Positions 56,201 through 64,000 of a DNA stretch of 64,000 nucleotides are shown piece by piece; position 1 is the first letter of the stretch, and each line of letters begins with the position of its first letter. The stretch is taken from the NCBI GenBank assembly GCA_002682825.1, contig NOKP01000008.1, positions 917,595-981,594 of the forward strand, read 5' to 3'. Position numbers and translations under genes: made by a program. Under the pieces are notes generated by a model, which was not told the DNA's origin, ran no database searches, and saw nothing but the letters and a program-made list of their open reading frames with translations. The stretch comes from Neonectria sp. B-13. Lineage: Eukaryota > Ascomycota > Sordariomycetes > Hypocreales > Nectriaceae.

Positions 56201-56974
56201 GAGTTGACCTCTCAACTCGCTGTTAGCAGTCAATAACTACAGAGGTTAGCTCGATGATCGAAAGAGATACGTTACCCGAGTTCCATGTCGTCCGGATACA
56301 ACACGCTCTCTGGACCAGGGTTGCTTACCACGAGAACAGATCGGACAGCAGCCCATGGTAGAGCAGCATGGACAGGGTCAAAGCTGACAGCAACATCACC
56401 AGCAGAGGCAAACTTAGTTAATACCGACACAGAATTCTCGATAATGCGGCGTGTCGTGCTGTCGTGTTGTTCTTCCTTGAATGCCTTGTCTATTCGCTCC
56501 TGGATGTCCACCACCAACCCTTTTCTATTGGCAGAATTGGCATCAGACGCGAACATCTCCACATCCCGCCTTTCTGACTCTGTTAGAGACAATAAGGCTT
56601 CGGTCCATAGGTCATAATTGTTGGCATATGGCTTTGGTAGCTCCGGCTGATCGTAGGCTTGTTCTTCTTGACGTCCCGGCAGGATTTGGGCCGGCGGAAC
56701 AGCATCGAGAACTAGCTGGCCGGAGGTCGAAGGGGCCTCAGTAGCGGCTGCAGATGGAGTCGCCGGTGCGGTCCGAAGTGGGACTCGGCCGTTCACTAGT
56801 AGGCAGTGTGTCAGTCCGGGAAATGGAAATGGTAAGTTCATAACTGCTGTATTCGGACATACCGGTGGAAGGCCCCACACCAGAACCTTCGTGTGCCGGG
56901 ACGTCCTCGGACTGCCCGGAGCCCTTTCCGCCGCCGCTTCGGCGCCATATGCCGCAGCATATCATCGGAGACAT
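53228..56974 (-). CDS. NLR-type STAND protein: NWD-NACHT-ankyrin (interrupted by gap)
   Basis: Minus-strand exons 56863-56974, 56276-56795, 55824-56219, 55578-55777, 54921-55530 and 54868 down to the gap at 53420; a likely tail lies at 53228-53319. N-terminus: fungal NWD-type domain (PYANNYDLWTEALLSLTESERRDVEMF; FDPVHAALPWAAVRSVL). Then NACHT: Walker A GSPGAGKTF (about 410), Walker B ILILDALDECD (about 514), IFISSRPDGDI sensor, and the winged-helix region FSHLSVMEYFE. From about residue 915 ankyrin repeats of 35-36 residues begin, the last ones nearly identical (GxYGSALAAA ... VxLLIxNGAxVNLLL). Fungal NLRs of this class act in heterokaryon incompatibility and non-self recognition. The repeat count is unknown because of the gap. 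The tail frame across the 100 N differs from the upstream frame. Confidence 0.85.
53320..53419. other. Assembly gap (100 N)
   Basis: Exactly 100 unknown bases, a conventional placeholder. It falls inside the ankyrin repeat array of the NLR gene, where near-identical repeats would defeat short-read assembly. Confidence 0.99.
53420..53915 (-). repeat. Near-identical ankyrin repeat array
   Basis: Four full units plus a partial one, 105-108 nt each, run up to the gap. Encoded units differ at only a few positions (PSGIYG, SSGHYG, PSGYYG, SSGRYG variants), suggesting recent amplification or concerted evolution. Confidence 0.9.
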
Positions 56975-57557
56975 CGCTTCACAATCACAACGTGTGATAC
57001 TGCGTCAAGCGAAGTTGTCATGGTAAAACGGAGTGAAGATGCCTGCGCATGGGAGGTTGGAGGCATGTCCAGCTACCCCGCACAAACGCCCAATAAGAGT
57101 GCGTAAGCCGCCATCTGCGAGGACTTACAGCCCACAAGGGTTTCAATGTTAGCTCGTATACAGTATCTCATGGGTCCAGAGGGTGAAATATAAAAGACCT
57201 ATTCATTGAAGAAGGCAATCTGATTGGCACCTCTCGGTACTTCAGTACTTCAGTATTTCCTACCTATCTAGATGTCTTTAAGGCGGTTTTCAGTAGAAAC
57301 TACTTGAAAGCAGAATACTGGGGTAAGTACCGAACTAATATTTGAAACCCTTGTGGGGCCGTACTGTTGGCGCCTGATGCACAGTTGTAATTGAACAGGC
57401 CACGAAGGATTAGCATCCTTGAGACGCGTCTGCCTAACAACTTAACAACACGTCGTCCACTTTACTCAATACTTAACACTGCCACTTCTCCTACGACTTC
57501 AATATCAAAATCTACCTTTCTATCTATCCAGCCACCTCAAATCTTATCTAAGTTCAT
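56975..57557. other. Divergent intergenic region NLR / four-TM protein
   Basis: AT-rich, with short direct words such as CTTCAGTACTTCAGTA near 57240. No gene seen. Confidence 0.45.
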
Positions 57558-58584
57558 ATGGATTCTCCAAGTAGTGAGCCTCGTCCCGAAGAGAGAACAC
57601 CTCTCTTAGCATCGACCAGGAACGGGCGTGACGATGTGGCCGAGGAAACAGACGTCATCGAGAGACCACCAACCTCGACAGTTCAATTCATCCTCTCCGT
57701 CGCCTTCCCTATCTGCATTGTCCTCGACATTGCCGTTCTAGCCTTCTTGCTTGCCGGAACCCTGCTGGCTCAATATGGAGAAGCAAAATTCCAGTATCGT
57801 GATTGGGGATTGGAGTACTTCACACCAATCATCTTCTGGACAGTCAGTATCTTGCTTCCCTCGGACGTCACCTAAGTTAAAGTACTAATTCTATGTTTGG
57901 CAGGGCCTGGCATCCATCGTGTTCAGCGCCGTCAACATGATCCGCCTCAAGCGCATCCACACACCTTTGCCAGCTATCGTCAATGCCATCTTCCTTGTAA
58001 TATTCGCTTTCGCGGTCATCAGCGCTGTTGCGGACATTTCGTCGAGGTCGTCGTCGCTCACCTACTGCAGAGACGACCGAGATCACTACCCCATTGACTC
58101 GTCTACCGACGCGTATTCTAACCCTGACGACCCTCAACATGGTGACCTGACTCGTCGGTCTTATGGAGGGTCGCTAGAGTGTCAACAATGGGCTCTCAAG
58201 ATGCAGGCCGTGAGGGAGATCCTGATTTACCTGTCCGGCTTTTACGGGTTAGTAATTACAGCAGTACAGAGAAACCAGATCATCATCATCTCCTCACATC
58301 CCTCAAGCACTAGATCTCGGACGCCCACTATCTCTTGAGACTAACTCCATAATAGGATAATCCTTTCCGCCCTCTTTTTTACCGTCATGGTAGACGCTGC
58401 TCCCATTATCAAGCGATCTATTAGAAACCATTTCGCAACGCCTTATGGCACCGCCGTTTCCGGTCCCGGTGGCATCTCCTTTGAAGTGAGCTTGAGGTGG
58501 GGGATTTCGTCTCGACGCCATGACACCACCCGGCATCAAGTTGAGGGAATAACGGTCCCAGAGCCAGAACCCGAATCCACTTAA
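57558..58584 (+). CDS. Four-TM membrane protein, unknown
   Basis: Exons 57558-57842, 57904-58247 and 58356-58584, 285 residues. A short acidic cytosolic N-terminus precedes four hydrophobic helices: VQFILSVAFPICIVLDIAVLAFLLAG; YFTPIIFWTGLASIVFSAVNMI; AIVNAIFLVIFAFAVISAVADI; and EILIYLSGFYGIILSALFFTVMVDA. A lumenal loop with two Cys (TYCRDDRD, LECQQW) lies between the third and fourth. This is a common fungal tetraspan layout without assigned function. Splice joins keep all helices intact. Located beside the NLR gene and divergently transcribed. Confidence 0.78.
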
Positions 58585-59516
58585 ACAACTCGATCACAGG
58601 GCTCTTCATCCTGAATTTTATGAAAAGACTACAATCGAGCCGGATCAACCTCTTCACAGTTTTGGGGTGTTGAGTAGAATGAAGTTCAACTGTCTTGTTT
58701 TACTTAACTAAAAGATAGCCCTTAAGCATACCAAACGGTTTTTCTTCCCGACTCGTTGACAGTCTGTGAACTTGATCTTCCAAAAGGGTCTCGGAGGCCT
58801 AAACACCGCTTCCATGACAAATGAGCTCGTTTCTTGCATACTCCTTGTTCAAATCCCATTCAAACTGACTACCACAAGGCCTGACTCCGTACTTTTCGCG
58901 ATACTCGTCTTCTATCAGCAGTCTAGGGCCGGGTCGGCATTCCTTAAAAAGAGGCCAAGCGCGCTGTCTGTACAGACGGATGAAGCTGTTAGCATATCAT
59001 GAGACGCATATTAATGAGATATGGCCATGGACTAGGACGCTGGCGTTCGTAACATTGATGCGCGGACGATATATAGTTATGTCCCGACACATTTTTGCCA
59101 GAGCCTGCTCTGCTATGCCTGAGGTCGGAGCGGTTCTGAGGGAATCAAGACCTGACAATGCCAGGAGTGATAAGATCCGGTCACTATAAGTACGTAGGTC
59201 ACCCCTGATGATATAGTAGGCAAGGGGTTGACGGTGATTGCATAGATAAGAGTTGCAGTCTCAAATTCCAGAAAGCTTGTGGCAGGAAGAAGATTGCAAT
59301 TTGTTGTTCTCCCGAAAAGGAATACTGTATACCGTATGAGAACGTATAGCATGAGAACATACTCGCGTATGCAAGGAAGTCACTGAAGGTCGGGTGAAAA
59401 GCTGCTCCCTACTTCATACTTATCCAGAAAAGCCAATCCCAATGTCGGAATGGATCATCCGGAATTAATGGAGGTACCCATGTTGCTGGATCAGCTTGTT
59501 CCAGAGGATGTCATCC
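58585..59516. other. Intergenic, AT-rich
   Basis: No supported gene. Short frames only; may contain relic sequence like the following locus. Confidence 0.4.
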
Positions 59517-60133
59517 CTAGTAGTGACAGTTTCTTACAAAGCTTGTGTCACTCCTAAAAAGACCAGCAAAGAAGCTCGTGTTTTGAAACGCTTGAAATAT
59601 TTGTCGTTTTTGCTCTCCCGTTAGAGTGAATCGGCAGGTATAGCGAGCTGTTTGTTGCAGCTTTTGCTGCTTTCTGCTTGGAGGAAAGGGGGACCATACT
59701 GGGAGCCGATTGTAAGCCTCGGGTAGAGAGTCACTTATTGCTTTCAACAATGGTCATCGACATAAAGCCACAGACAATTGTAAAGAGAGTTCAAGTCGAA
59801 CACCATCTAGACATGCAACGTCACTGGCTTGGTCGGGTCTGGGAAGTTCTTCTGTCCCCATTGTCGAAGATGACAGCATACCCTGACGTAATACTGCTTT
59901 CTTTCAAGGTGTACGAGGACTCGGGGGAGGGTAACAATGGCGACAAGGTCCTGGATAAGATATTCGATGAGATTCCTTCTCACGTATTGTCGACATATCG
60001 TGATCTGGAATTTGTGGAAATGCCGGAACATTAGAGACGACGCATGACCGAGCGTGACCCCTTCTTTAAGACCGGGAAGGCATTCGAAGACTCGAAGTCG
60101 TAGCTCTGGTGAAAGTTTGGCGAATATATCCAT
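59517..60133 (-). pseudogene. F-box-like gene remnant
   Basis: The first frame starts MDIFAKLSPELRLRVFECLPG at 60133, typical of fungal F-box-like proteins, and remains protein-like to YYVR. A donor GTATGC and the TAG acceptor before ATGGTGTTCGAC would join MVFDLNSLYNCLWLYVDDHC. The frame then stops at TGA (59746-59744), while protein-like sequence (AISDSLPEAYNRLPVWSPF ...) resumes at once in another frame. A one-base indel is the simplest reading. Alternatives are an additional unusual intron or a sequencing error. Function, if any, would be substrate choice for SCF ubiquitin ligase. Confidence 0.45.
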
Positions 60134-60428
60134 GATCGCTCATCATCAGGTCGAGAAGGCAGATGGTATCTTGGGGCGGTGAGGAGGCCATTGCGATGGT
60201 TCTTCCAGTAAAGGCGCCGGCCCTTTGATACCCAATCCACATGTATGTTTGGGAAACTGCCCGTAACGTTGACTTATACGGACACAGCGCGTAACGTTGG
60301 CCTTTACGGACATGGCGCATAAATTTGCACTGTCAAAGTGCGCTGGTCGCAAGGTAAGAGAGAAGCAGACGCGCCTTTCGTACGGTTCATTCACTAACGT
60401 TTTTGCGTGGCCTTTTCTTCAAATCACA

Positions 60429-60758
60429 TCAATGGTGTATAAATATCACTGGGGCAGTCATGTCATGGCATTCAAAGGCGTAGCTTAATGCAACCTGTTT
60501 GACTCTATCCCACAGTGCTGGGAGCATCGGGAGTGATGTGAAGCATTCATGCCAGTCTTCCTTATTGTGAGAGTACCAAAAATCAGCAAAGTCAATCCCC
60601 AAAGTACCGCCCACGTCTTCGCATCTCGCAGTGAATATAGATAGCCTATTCAGTGTCCATATAGTTATGTGTAATCTTTTGAACTTGGCTGTTCTGTACA
60701 AGAACAGCTCATGCCGATCCATAGATGATCGTAGGCCCGAATTAGATATCGCGCTCAT
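60429..60758 (-). pseudogene. Fragment of unknown protein
   Basis: 109-residue frame (TARCEDVGGTLGIDFADFWYS; EDWHECFTSLPMLPALWDRV) that looks coding in composition. It lacks a domain and is only 70 bp downstream of the homeobox gene end. Probably a relic related to the nearby F-box-like debris, or a separate tiny gene. Confidence 0.25.
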
Positions 60759-60829
60759 CAGCTCATATACAGTATGTCATTTCAAATCATCCGATACCGG
60801 CATTCCGACCGTATCTTATCCATCCATCA

Positions 60830-63577
60830 CTACACCATAGTTATCCAGACTTTCTCATAGAAGCAGGGGTCTCTATATTGTCTTCGTAGTCTGGCTATCC
60901 ACTGCATGTATAACTGTTGAGCTTGAATTAAACTCACACGTGGGCTGGATTTTGTGCAGAGTCATCCTTAAGAAGGCCGACTTCACACTTGAACTCACGC
61001 AGCCATTCAACATTGTCGGCAGGAGTTTGTGTCCATGGGTCATCCCTGAAAGACTGTCAGTTATTCCCATACGACTAAACGGATAAACGAAATTGAGACG
61101 GGAGCAAGATCTTATGGAGTTGTCTTACTCGTCACACCAAATCCACCGTGCCTGATACCTGAGCTCATCGTCTGTGGGTACATGGCTGTTAGGGTTATTC
61201 GAGGACATAGTGCTCGCAACAAATCGGGACAGTTCGTTCGTAAGCCGTCGGTAACTAGTGTTGTCGTTGTGAAATAGGGGTGGCGTGCAACTGTGGAAGG
61301 AATATTCACGGCCAGCGACCGTACTCGTTGGCACCGTATCCTGTGGGTCGGAAAACAGGCCTAGTCCATGTGCAAGTGGCATCATGCCAGATTTCATAGC
61401 CTGTTCTGTCTTACTCAATAAAGAGCGTGCTTGTTCTGCATCCGGGTCGACGTTGAGCTTGTATAGTTGGTGAGGATCTTCTTCATCTGTCATGCTGTCC
61501 AGTGATAACTGCTGTCCTCGTTGACGCAAGGGCACAAGCCAGTCACTTGAGGCCCAAACAAGCCTGACTAAGAAATCCATGAAGCGATTGGAAGGGTTTG
61601 GCGAGACAGCTTCAATACGGCCGAGCACGTGGGATGCTTCCTGTTGCAACTCGTAAGTTGATAATGAAAGACCCAATGTGTCGTGCATTGCGACAAGTTG
61701 ACGCAGCTGAAGTTCCAACTCGCAGTTCTCAAAAATATTCCCTTTGCCATTGATCTTGAGCTGGCTCAGTCGCAGCTTGGCAACCTGCGTCATATGGCGC
61801 AACCGAGCCTGTTTGGAGACTTCAGATGAAGACATGATAACGTCTCGAAGCCAAGACGGATCTGACGAGGCGGAACAATGCGAGACGACTTCTGCACCAA
61901 AAATGATGGAACAGCCCTCGTACTGGAGTTCATGATCTGATGGGAGGCGGCCGTGGGCATCGAAGAAGTGTTGCATGTAATAATCCAATTCCAGCTTGAT
62001 GAGTTCATAAGCGCTGGAGGGTGTCTCAACTGGTCCCGTCGTCGCGGAAAAAGGGAGCGGAGAGATTCGCTCGGTATGAATGAGGTCTACAAGGATAGGT
62101 TAGTTGGGACACAGGAGCATCAAGACGTCTGAAATCGTAACTTACAGGGCGGTATATAATTTTCTAGCATTTCAATCACCTGAGGATTGAATCCCCAGTT
62201 CCCTTTCCAGTCTGCCATTGTCTTTCCGGCCTTGAAGTGCTCAGCCAGATGATCAGCCCGGCTGGCCCAAGACGCCAAAGAGATTCCGCAGAAACCGCAT
62301 CGCGACTCTATCTCTCGGCTGGTGATCTTCCACTGTTTCATCGGCCACTCCATGTATTTTGATGCATGTACCAACTTGAGATGTTGCCGAAGATGGTCTT
62401 TTCGATAAAAGGTTCGCTCTTCAGCCGAGCGGTCAAAGCAGGCATCATGGTTGTGCCCACACAAGTGCGACTGATCCGGGCCGGCTTCTCCGCAATAGAC
62501 ACACAATAGACCTTTCTCGGGGTGTAAGGCAGTGGGCCCGTCCGGTGAACACATCCATTCCTCGAGCGAGAGATGTAGTGACTTTTCGTGTCGTTGCCAA
62601 TCATACTTCGTCTTGAATGTCTCGGTACAAAACGTACATTGGTACATGTTAGCGTGGAATAGGCTCAGGCGGGTGCTCTCCTGCCGCTTAGCAGCTGGCC
62701 GTCGTCTCCGCCGGTTGAAGTTCTGTTTTAGGAGGTCGAGGGATCTAAGCGAGTTGCGGGAATTGTGAGAATAGGCAGAAGTGTGCGACGCCGAGTTCAT
62801 GCTCGAATGCGAGGTGTCCACACTGCTAGCGGATGAAGCGTTCCCGGAAGACCTCCCTGATGTGCGCAGACGACTCGGAGCGGACGAGGCGGCTACGGCG
62901 CGAGAAATGTCAGAGGCTGCAGCGGCTTCATGTTCAGGCGGTGAGATTTCCCATCGCTGTAGAGGGTTCATGGTTGCGAAAGGGGCGGGCGTCGCGCGTC
63001 GCGGCGGGATATCGATGGGCGTATGTCCGGTCGATGTCGGCTCAGAGTATCCCCGAACAAGCAGCGAGGATGAGAGGGAGGGTTGAAACTTGGAGCGTCG
63101 CCTCGCGTTGACGAGCCAGTTGGTTACTTGTCGCTTGCTGAGACCTGTCTGGTGCTGGAGAAGCTCGACGTCTTCGGCGGTGGTGTAGGGGTGTTCTTCA
63201 TGACCCGCCAGCCAACTTCTCAATATCCTTACCGCGCTGGAAGAGAAACGAGAGCCAATTTTTGGTGGTATTCCGGTCCCGTGGCTTTGAAGCTTACTCG
63301 GAGATATGGTGCCTCCAGAGGGTTGGCCAGCGAAGTCAGTGGCAGGACCTCCTTCACCTAGGGCCTCTGGTGGCGGTAGAAATGTGTCTGCCGCAGTAAA
63401 GCTTGTATCGGCGCCTTCTAACTGCTGCTGCATCCAACTGAAGGAGTCATCGGTGTCGGAGTTGTGGGCAAAGTCATGGTTGTAGGTGAAGTCCGCGTCT
63501 GGGGTGGAGAGCCTACTAGTAGTAGGGAAGCCAAGAACAGGCTCTTGTATGCTGTCCCAGCTCAAGGGGTCAGCCAT
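60830..63577 (-). CDS. TALE homeobox / C2H2 zinc-finger transcription factor
   Basis: Exons 62146-63577, 61129-62086, 60938-61045 and 60830-60890 on the minus strand, about 852 residues. A homeodomain at about 107-166 has the TALE-like turn and recognition helix VTNWLVNARRRSKF (W154, N157). C2H2-type fingers follow: YQCTFCTETFKTKYDWQRHEKSLH (about 312), CVYCGEAGPDQSHLCGHNH, FYRKDHLRQHLKLVH and CGFCGISLASWASRADHLAEHF. The C-terminal 370 residues are helical with a repeated LPSDHELQYEGCSIIFG / VPTDDELRYQARWIWCDE pattern. This homeobox plus C2H2 fusion is known in filamentous ascomycetes; targets are unknown. The first two introns are firm; the last (47 nt) and the final 20 codons are less sure. 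Confidence 0.85.
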
Positions 63578-64000
63578 GTTTCGCGATCCTTACGGCTACG
63601 TAAGTATCCGGTTAATTCTTCGTGTCAAAAGTTTATTCGATGTCAACTGCCTGAGGCGAAAGGCGTGCCCGAGTAAGTGTGGACGATTTGAAAAGCCGGC
63701 CGATGTTTGGTGGGCGATGACAGGTTACTGGGGTGGTTGTCAAAACTGTCACCAAAGGGCGGAAGGCCGATCCATAATTATAATTATCTTCTAGACTAGC
63801 AAGCTTTACCCTAAAGCACGCTCGATAATTCGCTAGTATTCGTATCGGGGATGGTCCACTTTGCCTTACTTAGATAGGTCTAGTCCTGATGGACTTGACA
63901 TTCAACTCGATGTAGCTAGCTACTTTACTGCCTGAGGCAGCAAAGGCTATAGTCTATTCAGGAGAGAGAGGCACGCTTCCTTCATCTACGTCTCGGACCT
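63578..64000. other. Upstream region of the homeobox gene
   Basis: No coding signal. CTGCCTGAGGC occurs twice (about 63649 and 63929). Probable promoter and leader. Confidence 0.45.

Noticed and set aside
1..64000. CRISPR arrays, ribosomal RNA, complete transposons
   Set aside because: No spaced direct repeats, rRNA-like sequence, terminal repeats or transposase/reverse transcriptase motifs were seen.

Overview
The window is nuclear DNA of a filamentous ascomycete (Pezizomycotina). The gene content suggests Sordariomycetes, but no species can be named from sequence alone. The evidence is the many short introns (about 45-110 nt, GTRNGT donors, CTAAC-like branch points), about 1 gene per 2-3 kb, and fungus-specific families: DSC3, IMA1, mS25, UstYa-like, NWD-NACHT-ankyrin and a TALE homeobox/C2H2 factor. 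There is one scaffold gap (100 N at 53320-53419).

Left part (about 2-23.5 kb) is conserved housekeeping chromosome. It holds a KCS1-type inositol hexakisphosphate kinase, an FAD-dependent DAO-fold oxidoreductase, a damaged Rho-like GTPase, ALG14, mitoribosomal mS25 (with a GC-AG intron), a PPR protein, COX8, the exosome helicase MTR4, DSC3 and the inner-nuclear-membrane protein IMA1. COX8/MTR4 and DSC3/IMA1 are divergent pairs, and both promoters carry the same 10-mer with a CRE-like core.

Middle part (24-49.7 kb) is more accessory. A TauD/JLP1-like dioxygenase and a Dal5/Soa1-like transporter diverge from a 1.6 kb promoter and look like a sulfonate-use module. Then come an alpha/beta hydrolase, a GPI-anchored-type secreted protein, a gene-poor AT-rich stretch (31.3-33.6 kb), a 909-residue VWA protein with split CxxC pairs, a CorA-like membrane protein, a disordered repeat protein, a small secreted protein, a Gly/Tyr-rich secreted peptide, a UstYa-like (DUF3328) protein and a disordered coiled-coil protein.

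Right part (50-64 kb) starts with the thiamine-pyrimidine synthase THI5/NMT1. Its 5' leader carries a eukaryotic TPP riboswitch, with candidate alternative donors and upstream AUGs. Further right are an NLR-type NWD-NACHT-ankyrin gene broken by the assembly gap inside near-identical ankyrin repeats, a four-TM protein, F-box-like gene debris and a large homeobox plus C2H2 transcription factor.

Exon coordinates were worked out by hand from splice signals and reading-frame continuity. Starts and minor introns are the least certain parts.
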